DNA from: Paludibacter sp. 47-17
Lineage (GTDB): Bacteria > Bacteroidota > Bacteroidia > Bacteroidales > Paludibacteraceae
NCBI GenBank assembly: GCA_001898935.1
Contig: MKVT01000018.1
Span: forward strand, 47,892-111,891
Length of the DNA: 64,000 bases
Direction: 5' to 3'
In this document: positions 41,682-50,985 of the stretch, piece by piece
Layout of the letters: each line of letters starts with the position of its first letter
How positions within the stretch are numbered: the first letter of the stretch is position 1
The notes under the pieces: model-generated
Databases searched by the model: none
What the model saw: the letters and a program-made list of their open reading frames with translations, nothing else
What the model was told of the DNA's origin: nothing
Program-made: the position numbers and the translations under genes

Positions 41682-43760
41682 TTATTTGAGCCACTTATCG
41701 AGCCACGACACAAAGGTTCGCTGCCACAACACTCCGTTTTGCGGCTTCATGATCCAATGATTTTCTTCGGGATAAATCAGTAATTGAGCCGGAACTCCTC
41801 TCAGTACCGCCGCATTGAAGGCGGCCATCCCCTGTGATGCCAGAATACGGTAATCTTTTTCACCATGAATCACCAAAATAGGGGTATCCCATTTGTCGAC
41901 AAACCGATGGGGCGAGGTTGCATAGGTTTTCTGTGCCGTTGCATTCGACCTATCCCAATAGACGCCTCCCATGTCCCAGTTGGCAAACCACATTTCTTCG
42001 GTTTCAAGGTATTGCTGTTCGAGGTTGAAAATACCGGCATGTGCAATAAATGCTTTAAATCGTTTTTCGTGATGTCCGGCCAGCCAATATACCGAAAATC
42101 CGCCATAACTGGCTCCGACAGCTCCCAGGCGGGTTGCATCCACAAAGGGCTCCTGGGCCAGCGCATCGATAGCCGACAGGTAATCCTTCATATTCTGACC
42201 GCCATAATCGCCACTGATCTGTTCGTTCCACTCTGCTCCGAAACCAGGTAATCCGCGGCGGTTGGGCGCTACGATGATATAACCGCTGGCAGCAAAGGTC
42301 TGCAGATTCCACCGATACGACCAGAACTGGCTTACGGCCGATTGCGGACCTCCCTGACAATAGAGCAGGGTAGGATATTTTTTCGACGGATCGAAATCAG
42401 GCGGATAAACAACCCAAACCAGCATTTGTTTATTGTCGGTAGTGGCAACCCAGCGTTCTTCTACCTTGCCCATTTTGATACCCGACAAAATATGCTGATT
42501 CTCGAACGACAATTCGGTAGCTGCGCCGGTCTTCGGATCGACCGAATAAATTTCATGAGGCTGACTCATGGAGCCACGCACGGCGATAAGCGTACTACCT
42601 GCCTGCTTTACGGAGCGATAATCGTGCCGGCCTTCGGTAAGCTTAGCGATCTGCCCCGATGCAAGATCGGCACGGTATAGCTGCGTTACCCCATGCCATA
42701 CACTTACAAAATAAACCGATTGACTATCGCCGGCCCAGCTAAGGCTTTCGGCATTCTGGTCAAATCCCACCGACAAATCACGTTTTTCGCCGGTTTTCAG
42801 ATTCATCACATACAAACGGTGCTTGTCGGCTTCGTACCCGTCGCGCTCCATACTTTCCCAGGCCATCCACTGCCCATCGGGCGAAATAACAGGATTCAGA
42901 TCGTAGCCCATCATTCCTTCCGTCAGGTTTTGAGTGGTATCGTTCAGCAGGGAATACATATAAATATCGGTATTGGTCGATACGGCATAGTCTTTTCCTG
43001 TCTTTTTGCGTGAACAATACACTACAAAATTACCATCCGGCAACCAGGCCAATTGTTCGATTCCCCCCATGGGTTTCACCGGGCTTTCGAACGGTTCGCC
43101 CTCCAGAATGTCTTTTTCGTTGGAAATTGTTTTACCGTCAAAATCGGCCACAAACGGATGAGGAGCAGTGGTCACCCATTCGTCCCAGTGTTTGTACATC
43201 AAATCGTTCGAAAGATAGGCCTGAGCTTCAGGAAGATCGGGATGCAGATCGGCAACTGTCTCACGGGTTTTCACATCGGCAACAAACAACAGTTTCGTTT
43301 CATCGGGCGAAAAAAGAAACTCGGAAATTCCGCCCTCACGGTCGGTAAGCTGCCTGCGATCCGACCCGTCGGCTTTCATCATCCAGAGCTGACGACTACC
43401 ACTTTCCGACGACAAGAACGCAATATGATTTCCGTCCTTCATCCATTTTGCAGCCCCCTCGCCCACCGCCGTTTCGGTTATCTGGCGCTTTCCCGAACCA
43501 TCGGTATTCATTACAAATAACTCGGTATTGCTTTTATTTTCTTTTATGCTGTAATACGTTACCGGATACAGGATCCGGGTACCATCGGGCGACACCTCAA
43601 CGCCGCCGATCCGTCCGAACGCCCACAGAATTTCGGGAGTCATCTTACCCGACGACACATCAGGTGTTTGTTTCCCGATCAACCTTGTATCGCCGGAGTC
43701 GGAACATCCGGCCGCAAATAAGCCTAAAGCCATCGTTGTTACCATTAAAAATCGATTCAT
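41682..43760 (-). CDS. S9-family prolyl oligopeptidase-type lipoprotein
   Basis: A 692-residue serine peptidase with lipoprotein signal (LFAAGC, Cys19). The N-terminal part (about 30-410) is a WD/TolB-like propeller with blades such as GRIGGVEVSPDGTRILYPVT; the C-terminal alpha/beta hydrolase has nucleophile Ser551 in GASYGG, Asp636 in HGEKDYR and His668 in ENHW. Members cleave short peptides, often dipeptides, and feed amino-acid fermentation in asaccharolytic Bacteroidales. The closest class by layout is the dipeptidyl peptidase 5/acylaminoacyl group. It is monocistronic and divergent from the methyltransferase gene. Confidence 0.92.
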   Translation of the reverse strand: MNRFLMVTTMALGLFAAGCSDSGDTRLIGKQTPDVSSGKMTPEILWAFGRIGGVEVSPDGTRILYPVTYYSIKENKSNTELFVMNTDGSGKRQITETAVGEGAAKWMKDGNHIAFLSSESGSRQLWMMKADGSDRRQLTDREGGISEFLFSPDETKLLFVADVKTRETVADLHPDLPEAQAYLSNDLMYKHWDEWVTTAPHPFVADFDGKTISNEKDILEGEPFESPVKPMGGIEQLAWLPDGNFVVYCSRKKTGKDYAVSTNTDIYMYSLLNDTTQNLTEGMMGYDLNPVISPDGQWMAWESMERDGYEADKHRLYVMNLKTGEKRDLSVGFDQNAESLSWAGDSQSVYFVSVWHGVTQLYRADLASGQIAKLTEGRHDYRSVKQAGSTLIAVRGSMSQPHEIYSVDPKTGAATELSFENQHILSGIKMGKVEERWVATTDNKQMLVWVVYPPDFDPSKKYPTLLYCQGGPQSAVSQFWSYRWNLQTFAASGYIIVAPNRRGLPGFGAEWNEQISGDYGGQNMKDYLSAIDALAQEPFVDATRLGAVGASYGGFSVYWLAGHHEKRFKAFIAHAGIFNLEQQYLETEEMWFANWDMGGVYWDRSNATAQKTYATSPHRFVDKWDTPILVIHGEKDYRILASQGMAAFNAAVLRGVPAQLLIYPEENHWIMKPQNGVLWQRTFVSWLDKWLK

Positions 43761-43788
43761 AAATAAAATGAATTAAATAGTTGTAACG

Positions 43789-43796
43789 CAAAAATA
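43789..43796 (-). promoter_or_regulatory. -7 box of the S9 peptidase promoter
   Basis: TATTTTTG on the minus strand, 28 bases upstream of the S9 peptidase ATG; no well-spaced TTTG. Confidence 0.4.
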
Positions 43797-43855
43797 CAAC
43801 AAAAAGCCGAAAAATTGGTTACATCACTATTAACTTAATGTAGAATAGTGAAAGT

Positions 43856-44455
43856 ATGGATTCATTTGCACACCGGGCGGCCGACTGGGACCAGCCTTCG
43901 AAAATTAAAATGGCAACCGTGTTTATCAACGAGTTGAAAAAGAATATTCGCATCGAGCCGGGCTGGAAAGCATTGGAACTGGGAGCTGGCACCGGTCTGG
44001 CCGGTTTACAATTATTGCCGGAACTGAGTAGTTGGGTCGCCGAAGATACGTCGGCTGCCATGCTCGAGGTGTTGCAGGGAAAATTACAAGGCAACGAACC
44101 GGTTACCATTGTGAAGGGCGAAATCTTCGCTTATACCAACCGCGACATCGATTTACTGTTTTCGGTAATGGCTTTCCACCACTTACCCGAATTGGAAAAG
44201 GCTATTCAACATATTGCGACCCTGGTGAAACCCGGCGGCTATGTGGTGGTGGGCGATCTGATGACCGAGGATGGTTCATTTCATCATTTCGAGCCCATTC
44301 CTCACAAGGGATTTGATCCGGAACAACTAAAAAAACGTTTTGAAGAGTCCGGTTTCACCATCAAAAAAGTATATGTATACGACAGTCTCAGACGTGAACG
44401 CATTCCCGGAAAACCAAGCGATTATGAGCAATTTATTCTCATCGCCCAAAAATAA
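43856..44455 (+). CDS. Class I SAM-dependent methyltransferase
   Basis: A 199-residue Rossmann-fold methyltransferase. Motif I LELGAGTGLAGLQLL (about 42-56) binds AdoMet, followed by WVAEDTSAAML (motif II) and DLLFSVMAFHHLPELEKAI (motifs III-IV); the DLMTEDGSFHHF segment is at the strand 5 position. Substrate cannot be inferred; UbiE/MenG-like small-molecule enzymes have the same layout. It is divergent from the S9 peptidase and convergent with the EF-G2 gene. Confidence 0.85.
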   Translation: MDSFAHRAADWDQPSKIKMATVFINELKKNIRIEPGWKALELGAGTGLAGLQLLPELSSWVAEDTSAAMLEVLQGKLQGNEPVTIVKGEIFAYTNRDIDLLFSVMAFHHLPELEKAIQHIATLVKPGGYVVVGDLMTEDGSFHHFEPIPHKGFDPEQLKKRFEESGFTIKKVYVYDSLRRERIPGKPSDYEQFILIAQK

Positions 44456-44456
44456 T

Positions 44457-44524
44457 CGTTAACGGTTAACGGCCAGGGCGTAAAACCTTCGACGGCTTCA
44501 CTCTGTAACCATTAACCGTTAACC
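44457..44524. repeat. Inverted repeat with tandem GTTAACG units
   Basis: Arms 44457-44472 and 44509-44524 match over 16 bases with two mismatches and separate two convergent genes; a 36-base loop lies between. It may be a bidirectional terminator or an intergenic repeat. Confidence 0.45.
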
Positions 44525-44534
44525 TTTAAGAACA

Positions 44535-46694
44535 TTATTCCTCGTCCTTCTTCGTGGCTTCGTATTCTTTCAGCAACTTATCCTGAATATCGGCCGGAAC
44601 CAGCTCGTAGGAAGCAAACTTCATGGTGAACGAAGCGCGGCCGCCCGAGAGCGAACTCAACGAAGTGGAATAACTACCCAGCTCTTTCAACGGCACTTTA
44701 GCCGAAAGCTTTTCAAAGCCTTTCTCCGACGACATTCCCATAATCAAGGCACGACGTCCCTGGAGATCGCTCATCACATCTCCCAGACGATCCGAGGGAG
44801 CAAGCACTTCCACATCATAAATGGGCTCAAGCAACTTCGGACCAGCTTCTTTAAAGGCTTGTGCAAAAGCATTGCGACCTGCCAGACGGAACGAAATTTC
44901 GTTCGAATCAACCGGGTGCATCTTTCCGTCGTACACGATTACACGTACGTCGCGGGCATACGAACCCGTAAGCGGACCTTGTTCCATCCGATCCATAATC
45001 CCCTTCTGAATGGCGGGAAGGAAGCGCGTATCGATCGCTCCACCTACGATTGAGTTGATAATAATTACCTTTCCTCCCCATTCGAGGCTGATTTCCTGAG
45101 TGTCGCGCACCGAAATCTTGTACTCCTGACCGCCAAAACGATAGGTTTCCTGAGGCGGAACACCTTCGATATAAGGCTCTACAATCATATGCACCTCGCC
45201 AAACTGACCGGCGCCACCCGACTGTTTCTTGTGGCGATAGTCGGCACGCGAAGTTTTAGTAATCGTTTCGCGATACGGAATCTTCGGCTCTTTGTATTCG
45301 ATGGCAATTTTATCGTTATTTTCAACCCTCCATTTGAGTGTGCGCAGGTGGAATTCACCCTGACCATAAAGAATGGTCTGCTTCAACTCCTTCGATTGCT
45401 CCACGATCCAGGTAGGATCTTCCTCGTGCATGCGGGTCAACACTTCACTCAATTTCTCTTCATCGGCTTCCGAAACCGCACGAATTGCACGACGGTACTT
45501 GGGGGCAGGATACTTAATATCTTCAAAATCGTATTCGCAACCTTTTGCATTCAAGGTATTCCCCGTACGGGTATCTTTCAGTTTTACGGTTGCTCCGATA
45601 TCACCGGCTACCAACATATCCACATTGGTACGTACCTGACCTGCTACTGCAAAAAGCTGACTGATACGCTCCTTCGAACCACGGTTGACATTCACCAGGT
45701 CGTCGCCCGGCTTGAGCGTACCGCTCATTACCTTAAAGTACGACACTTCGCCGATATGCGGCTCAACACTGGTTTTAAATACATATATGCTGGTAGGAGC
45801 CGAAGCGTCTGCACTTACTTCGGCGCCCGATTTTGTTTTCGGTTTCTGTGTTACGTTCACGTTGGGAACGATATTCCCCAGGAATTCCATCAGCCGGCGC
45901 ACTCCCATATCTTTATGTCCATCCACGCAGAACACGGGGAACATAGCACGGTGCAATAAACCGGCACGGATTCCGATGCGCATTTCTTCCTCATCGAGCG
46001 AGCCCTGATCGAAGAATTTCTCCATCAGAGCCTCATCGTGTTCGGCAGCAGCTTCCACCAGGGTATTGTGTAAATCCTGCGCTTTATCCATTTCGCCGGC
46101 CGGGATGTCAAGCACTTCGGGCTCTCCTCCTTCGGGTTTCCAGCGATACATTTTCATTTTCAGCACATCCACCACCGCATTGAATTGCGGACCCGCATTC
46201 ACGGGATACTGGATCAGCACTGCCTTTCCTCCATAGTTTTCTTTCAGCTGCTCCACGGCACGATCGAAATCGGCTTTCTCGTGATCGAGCTGGTTCACCA
46301 CAAAAATTACGGGTTTGTTCAATTTTTCCGTGTAACGGAAGTGATTGTTGGTGCCGACTTCCACGCCATACTGCGCGTTGATAAGGATCACTGCTGTGTC
46401 GGTCACATTGAGGGAGGTAACTACACCACCGATAAAATCGTCGGATCCGGGACAATCGAGGATGTTTAATTTTTTGTCGAGCCATTCCGTCTGAATCAAG
46501 GTAGAGAAAACGGAGTAGCCATACTCTTTTTCAACAGGGAAATAATCTGATACTGTGTTCTTTCCGTCGATAGAACCTCTGCGTTTTATAACACCACTCT
46601 CGTAAAGCATCGCTTCAACAAGAGTGGTTTTCCCAGTGCCCGAACTTCCCAGTAATGAGATGTTCTTAATCGCGTTTGACTGATATACCTTCAT
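44535..46694 (-). CDS. EF-G paralog (EF-G2 type) with altered GTPase centre
   Basis: A 719-residue five-domain elongation factor G homologue. The P-loop is GSSGTGKT (16-23). The G3 motif, normally DTPGH, is DCPGS here (81-85), so the catalytic His is Ser85; the G4 motif NKxD is NQLD (135-138). Domains II-V follow, including SGGAGQFGEVHMIVEPY in domain IV and a normal C-terminus. Established knowledge: a Bacteroides EF-G2 paralog that supports translation without GTP hydrolysis and matters in starvation and gut colonisation has been reported; this protein matches by type and active-site loss. It is monocistronic here. The canonical fusA is not in this window. Confidence 0.88.
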   Translation of the reverse strand: MKVYQSNAIKNISLLGSSGTGKTTLVEAMLYESGVIKRRGSIDGKNTVSDYFPVEKEYGYSVFSTLIQTEWLDKKLNILDCPGSDDFIGGVVTSLNVTDTAVILINAQYGVEVGTNNHFRYTEKLNKPVIFVVNQLDHEKADFDRAVEQLKENYGGKAVLIQYPVNAGPQFNAVVDVLKMKMYRWKPEGGEPEVLDIPAGEMDKAQDLHNTLVEAAAEHDEALMEKFFDQGSLDEEEMRIGIRAGLLHRAMFPVFCVDGHKDMGVRRLMEFLGNIVPNVNVTQKPKTKSGAEVSADASAPTSIYVFKTSVEPHIGEVSYFKVMSGTLKPGDDLVNVNRGSKERISQLFAVAGQVRTNVDMLVAGDIGATVKLKDTRTGNTLNAKGCEYDFEDIKYPAPKYRRAIRAVSEADEEKLSEVLTRMHEEDPTWIVEQSKELKQTILYGQGEFHLRTLKWRVENNDKIAIEYKEPKIPYRETITKTSRADYRHKKQSGGAGQFGEVHMIVEPYIEGVPPQETYRFGGQEYKISVRDTQEISLEWGGKVIIINSIVGGAIDTRFLPAIQKGIMDRMEQGPLTGSYARDVRVIVYDGKMHPVDSNEISFRLAGRNAFAQAFKEAGPKLLEPIYDVEVLAPSDRLGDVMSDLQGRRALIMGMSSEKGFEKLSAKVPLKELGSYSTSLSSLSGGRASFTMKFASYELVPADIQDKLLKEYEATKKDEE

Positions 46695-46816
46695 ACACTT
46701 TAAATTTATAGATTAACTTAGATTTAATGCGGCTTTGCGTTTCTAAAAAACGAACGGCAATGTATGAAATTTGTTTGTAATAACGGCCCACGAATTTATG
46801 TTATTGAGCAGGTTTT

Positions 46817-47446
46817 TTATCTTTTAATCAGCCTAAAACCCCGGATATCGTAACGGTCCCACAACCATTGGTTTACTTTCCACGTGAGCCACGCACTTCC
46901 GGCACCCAGCACAGCACCGGCCAATACATCCGAGGGATAGTGCACCCCCAGGTGCATGCGCGAAAAACCTACAGCACCGGCCCATAAAAAAGAAGGAGCA
47001 ACAATGTACCATTTCGGATACCTGATACTCAAAGCCGTAGCCGTGGCAAATGCTCCGGAAGTATGCCCCGATGGCATGCTGTAGTCGTTCTGCACTTCGT
47101 AACAGTCGAACATGCCCGGATACGCATCGTAGGGACGCCGGCGTGCAATAAGTTCCTTCATCGACAAGGTTAATCCCAGATTGACTCCCGAGGCAAAGGC
47201 TATATAAAATGCATCCTTCAACAATTCCTCATCCCGGCCGATGAGCGAGTAGCCTCCCATAAGCACAGGCACAGCCAAACTCACCGGTATCGCTGTTTCG
47301 GTAAAAAAACGGCTCACAGGCTTCATACCGGGCCAGGCATGGTTGACGGTTCGTAAGGTATTTATATCCGTATTTTGTGCTCCGAGCGGGTTAAAAAGAG
47401 CAAGCACAATGCTCAGAAAAAGAATAAAAAGCGTAACTTTGCGCAT
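46817..47446 (-). CDS. PAP2-family phosphatase
   Basis: A 209-residue membrane-associated phosphatase. It has a signal peptide (about 1-22, MRKVTLFILFLSIVLALFNP) and the three PAP2 motifs: K-x6-RP (KELIARRRPYDAY), PSGH (SMPSGHTSGAF) and S-R-x5-H-x3-D (GFSRMHLGVHYPSDVLAG). Such enzymes dephosphorylate phosphatidic acid, undecaprenyl pyrophosphate or lipid A. The ATG at 47444-47446 begins the signal peptide and follows a TATATTTG box; the frame is open further upstream but overlaps that promoter. Confidence 0.9.
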   Translation of the reverse strand: MRKVTLFILFLSIVLALFNPLGAQNTDINTLRTVNHAWPGMKPVSRFFTETAIPVSLAVPVLMGGYSLIGRDEELLKDAFYIAFASGVNLGLTLSMKELIARRRPYDAYPGMFDCYEVQNDYSMPSGHTSGAFATATALSIRYPKWYIVAPSFLWAGAVGFSRMHLGVHYPSDVLAGAVLGAGSAWLTWKVNQWLWDRYDIRGFRLIKR

Positions 47447-47464
47447 TGAATTTGATTTTTTTTG

Positions 47465-47472
47465 CAAATATA
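47465..47472 (-). promoter_or_regulatory. -7 box of the PAP2 promoter
   Basis: TATATTTG on the minus strand, 18 bases before the PAP2 phosphatase ATG; no clear -33. Confidence 0.45.
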
Positions 47473-47481
47473 GACAATTAA

Positions 47482-48051
47482 ATGTACAAGATAGCAGTGA
47501 TCGGCCCCGAATCGACGGGGAAATCGGCACTCACGCAAGCGTTGGCCCGGTACTATTCTTCCCCTTTCGTGGACGAGTACGCGCGCCACTACGTTGCCAA
47601 TTTAAAACGCCCCTATACTTTCGACGATGTGTGCACCATCGCCCGGTTTCAGATCGAGGCCGAAGACAGGTACGACCGGCAGCCGGATTCCGGCGCTCCC
47701 TTTGTATTTTTCGACACCGAACTGATCATCACCAAAGTATGGTTCGAATACTGCTACGGAAAGGTACCCGATTTTGTAAACGCTCAACTCCGGAAAGGTT
47801 TTTTTGATTTATACCTCTTATGCGATACCGACCTAGCCTGGGAACCCGATCCGGTGAGGGAGCATGGCGACGACCGTGAATATTTCGCAGCCTGGTATCG
47901 CCGCGAAGTTGAACAACTCGGAAAACCATATGTTATAGTGCAAGGCTTAGGAAACAGGCGATTAACCAACGCTGTTCACGCAATCGAAACCTGGCTCGAC
48001 CAGGCGCAGACTTCTCCTCCGGATATCAATAGCCCATTGGCGACATCCTAA
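47482..48051 (+). CDS. NadR-like nicotinamide riboside kinase/ATPase
   Basis: A 189-residue P-loop protein starting MYKIAVIGPESTGKSALTQA, with Walker A GPESTGKS at 8-15 and conserved VDEYARHYV, FFDTELIITKVWFEYCYG and LLCDTDLAWEPDPVREHGD. This is the AAA_28/NadR C-terminal kinase pattern, which phosphorylates nicotinamide riboside for NAD salvage. The NadR nucleotidyltransferase and HTH domains are absent. It precedes cysE by 12 bases and may be cotranscribed with it. Confidence 0.82.
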   Translation: MYKIAVIGPESTGKSALTQALARYYSSPFVDEYARHYVANLKRPYTFDDVCTIARFQIEAEDRYDRQPDSGAPFVFFDTELIITKVWFEYCYGKVPDFVNAQLRKGFFDLYLLCDTDLAWEPDPVREHGDDREYFAAWYRREVEQLGKPYVIVQGLGNRRLTNAVHAIETWLDQAQTSPPDINSPLATS

Positions 48052-48063
48052 TAAAACGATAAA

Positions 48064-48939
48064 ATGAAGAAAGAAAAAATACTCGATTTAGTTCAGCAAC
48101 TGGCCGACACCGGCCCGATAAAAGAGGTATGCCATCATCAACTGAAAGACTCGCCTCTTCCATCGGTTCCTGTTTTATCCGAAATAGTCGGTTTGTGCCG
48201 TTCGGTATTGTTCCCGGGGTATTTTGGCGATGCAGGCGTAAACGCTCGTACGGTGATGTACCATATCGGCGTAAATGTGGATCGCCTGCAGTTGTTGCTT
48301 ACCCGTCAGATCAAAGCCGGCTTGTGCTTCGATGCGGTTTCGGAAGAACAAATCTGTGTCGAAATCGACATTCAGGCCCGGGAACTTACCGAGCAATTCC
48401 TGGCGTTATTGCCCGAAATCCGCACCACCTTGTATACCGACATCGTGGCAGCCTACAATGGCGATCCGGCAGCGAAAAGTTTTGGCGAGGTCATCTTCTG
48501 TTATCCGGGTATCCGCGCTGTGAGCAACTACCGGATAGCCCATGCCCTGCTTCGGCTCGGCGTACCGTTGATTCCGCGCATCATTACCGAGATGGCCCAT
48601 TCCGAAACCGGTATCGACATTCACCCCGGAGCCCGTATCGGAAAATATTTCACGATCGACCATGGCACCGGAGTCGTGATTGGCGAAACCGCCCGCATCG
48701 GCGATAATGTTAAAATGTTTCAGGGCGTAACCCTGGGCGCCCGTAGTTTCCCGCTCGATGAAAATGGAAACCCGATAAAAGGAATCGACCGCCACCCGAA
48801 GATCGGCAATAATGTGATCATTTATTCCAATTCGACCATACTGGGACCGGTGACCGTTGGCGATGGCGCCGTGATTGGCGGTAATATCTGGGTCGACCAG
48901 GATGTGCCCGCAGGAGCTAAATTAGTACAAAAAAAATAA
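48064..48939 (+). CDS. cysE: Serine O-acetyltransferase
   Basis: A 291-residue enzyme making O-acetylserine from serine and acetyl-CoA, the first step of cysteine synthesis. The N-terminal helical domain is followed by a left-handed beta-helix of hexapeptide repeats (about 175-285) with MAHSETGIDIHPGARIGKYF, IDHGTGVVIGETARIGDNV and GVTLGARSF, including the catalytic His of the HPGA and DHGTG motifs. The N-terminal part is longer than in Escherichia coli CysE, as in the EpsC-like group common in this phylum. O-acetylserine sulfhydrylase is not in the window. Confidence 0.93.
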   Translation: MKKEKILDLVQQLADTGPIKEVCHHQLKDSPLPSVPVLSEIVGLCRSVLFPGYFGDAGVNARTVMYHIGVNVDRLQLLLTRQIKAGLCFDAVSEEQICVEIDIQARELTEQFLALLPEIRTTLYTDIVAAYNGDPAAKSFGEVIFCYPGIRAVSNYRIAHALLRLGVPLIPRIITEMAHSETGIDIHPGARIGKYFTIDHGTGVVIGETARIGDNVKMFQGVTLGARSFPLDENGNPIKGIDRHPKIGNNVIIYSNSTILGPVTVGDGAVIGGNIWVDQDVPAGAKLVQKK

Positions 48940-48988
48940 CCACATCCGGTATTCAACCCGTAACCAACTTAATATTTTCACACACACG

Positions 48989-50143
48989 ATGAACCAACAG
49001 TTTATAGCCAAGACCTTTAAAGGTCTGGAGGAAATTCTGGCCGCCGAACTGGTAGCTCTGGGAGCCGACAATATCGAAATACAACGAAGAGCTGTGGCTT
49101 TTACCGGCGACAAGCGGTTGCTTTACAAAGCCAACCTGCATCTCCGAACGGCAACCCGTATTCTGAAGCCTGTGGCTACATTCCGGGCAAAAACGCCCGA
49201 CGAAATTTATACGGAAGTAATGAAGCTCGATTGGTCGGCTATCATGACTACCGACAATACCTTTGCTATCGACGCTACGGTATTCTCCGACGAGATGCGC
49301 CATTCGCGTTTTGTGGCCTACCGGGTAAAGGATGCGATTGTCGACTGGTTTCGCCAGCATACCGGCAAACGGCCTTCGGTAAAGGTCGATAATCCTCAGC
49401 TCACCTTCAATGTGCACGTGGCACAGGACCAGTGTACGCTGTCGCTCGACAGTTCGGGCGAATCGCTGCACAAGCGCGGGTACCGTACCAATCAGACCGA
49501 GGCTCCCATCAGCGAAGTGCTCGCGGCGGGGATGCTGCTGAAAGCCGGCTGGGACGGGCAGTGCGATTTTGTGGATCCCTTTTGCGGATCGGGAACTATT
49601 TTGATCGAAGCTGCGATGATTGCGCTGAACATTCCCCCGGGACTGTATCGGCCTTCGTTCGGCTTTGAACAGTGGAATGATTTCGATAAAGAATTATTCG
49701 ACGAATTGTACCAGGACGATAGTGGCGAACGCCCCTTTGAACACCGGATCTACGGATTCGATATTTCGGGGAAAGCGCTGAAAATTGCCGGGGAAAACAT
49801 AAAAAGCGCGGGAGTAGGAAAATACATCACCTTGGATAAATGTGATATTGCCGAACTGGAATCACCTTCCGACAACTGCCTGATTGTTACCAATCCGCCG
49901 TACGGCGAACGGCTGAAACCCGAAGAACTGGAACCTATCTACATGGCGCTGGGGCGAACCCTGAAGCACCGTTTTACCGGAACCACCGCCTGGGTAATCA
50001 GTTCCGACGAATACCTGCTCGAACGCATCGGATTCAAACCTTCGGAAAAGATAAAACTGATGAACGGGCCCCTCGACTGTTTATTCAATTGCTACGAAGT
50101 TTTTGCAGGCAAGAAAGAAGACCGCTTCGCTGCGTTACAGTAA
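48989..50143 (+). CDS. RlmL/YpsC-type 23S rRNA (guanine-N2) methyltransferase
   Basis: A 384-residue RNA methyltransferase. The N-terminal THUMP domain (about 5-155) contains KTFKGLEEILAAELVALGAD and the FRAKTPDEIYTEVMKLDW block; the catalytic domain has motif I DPFCGSGTILIEAAM (about 191-205) and the base-flipping motif TNPPYGERL (about 303-311). The rRNA position is expected to be near G2445 of 23S rRNA by analogy with RlmL. It is single-domain, without the second methyltransferase of enterobacterial RlmKL. It lies downstream of cysE on the same strand. Confidence 0.9.
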   Translation: MNQQFIAKTFKGLEEILAAELVALGADNIEIQRRAVAFTGDKRLLYKANLHLRTATRILKPVATFRAKTPDEIYTEVMKLDWSAIMTTDNTFAIDATVFSDEMRHSRFVAYRVKDAIVDWFRQHTGKRPSVKVDNPQLTFNVHVAQDQCTLSLDSSGESLHKRGYRTNQTEAPISEVLAAGMLLKAGWDGQCDFVDPFCGSGTILIEAAMIALNIPPGLYRPSFGFEQWNDFDKELFDELYQDDSGERPFEHRIYGFDISGKALKIAGENIKSAGVGKYITLDKCDIAELESPSDNCLIVTNPPYGERLKPEELEPIYMALGRTLKHRFTGTTAWVISSDEYLLERIGFKPSEKIKLMNGPLDCLFNCYEVFAGKKEDRFAALQ

Positions 50144-50186
50144 TTATACACTGTGTCCCCAGGTGTACGGCCCCCGAACGTTCAGC

Positions 50187-50981
50187 CTAATCAGCGGAAC
50201 GTCCGTACACCAACCAATACAACAATCCGACCATTACTCCGCCACCAACGATATTACCTAAGGTGGCGGGTATCAGGTTGCTCACAATGAACTCGCTCCA
50301 GCTGACCGGCGATCCGTAAAAAATGGCGGTAGGAATAAAATACATATTGGCCACCGAGTGTTCGTAACCCATGGTTACAAACGCCATCACAGGAAACCAG
50401 ATGGCAGTTATCTTACCGGCTACATCTTTGGCAGCAAACGACAACCACATGGCCAGTGCCACCAGCCAGTTGGCTCCGATACCTTTCAGAAAGGTCTTGT
50501 AAAACGGATTCCCGGTTTTTGAATCGGCAATATTTAAAATGCTGTCGTGCCAGGGAGCATTGTCGAATAAACCGGCAAGATAGGTCATAAAATAGGCCAC
50601 AAAGAGTGCGCCTATAAAGTTTCCGAAATACACCAAGGTCCAGTTGCGCAACAACTGCGATACACGCAGGCGCCCCGACAGCACAGGAGGTATGAAATAA
50701 GCGGTATTACCGGTAAACAAGTCGGCCCCGGCAATCGAACACATGATAAGCCCTATAGGGAACACGGCGCCCATCATGAATTTCTGCAGTCCGGGATTTC
50801 CGGCTGCAATGCCGGGTACTCCACCTCCAACCATAACGGCCAATAAACTTCCCAATGCAATATAAGCTCCGGCCAAAAACGCCAGCACCATTGTTTTCGA
50901 CACAGAGGTGTCCGATCGTGTAATCGCTCCTTCGGTAGCTTTCGCAACCAATTCCTTTGGCAACAAATAACCCATTTTCAA
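50187..50981 (-). CDS. focA: Formate/nitrite transporter
   Basis: A 264-residue FNT-family channel with six membrane spans. Recognisable blocks are FTGNTAYFIPPVLSGRL, a NFIGALFVAYFMTYLAG repeat half and the later FVTMGYEHSVANMYF, whose His is the pore residue of the family. It follows pflA by four bases and is the last gene of the pflB-pflA-focA operon, so it should export formate made by pyruvate formate-lyase. In Escherichia coli focA instead precedes pflB. Confidence 0.93.
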   Translation of the reverse strand: MKMGYLLPKELVAKATEGAITRSDTSVSKTMVLAFLAGAYIALGSLLAVMVGGGVPGIAAGNPGLQKFMMGAVFPIGLIMCSIAGADLFTGNTAYFIPPVLSGRLRVSQLLRNWTLVYFGNFIGALFVAYFMTYLAGLFDNAPWHDSILNIADSKTGNPFYKTFLKGIGANWLVALAMWLSFAAKDVAGKITAIWFPVMAFVTMGYEHSVANMYFIPTAIFYGSPVSWSEFIVSNLIPATLGNIVGGGVMVGLLYWLVYGRSAD

Positions 50982-50985
50982 CCGG

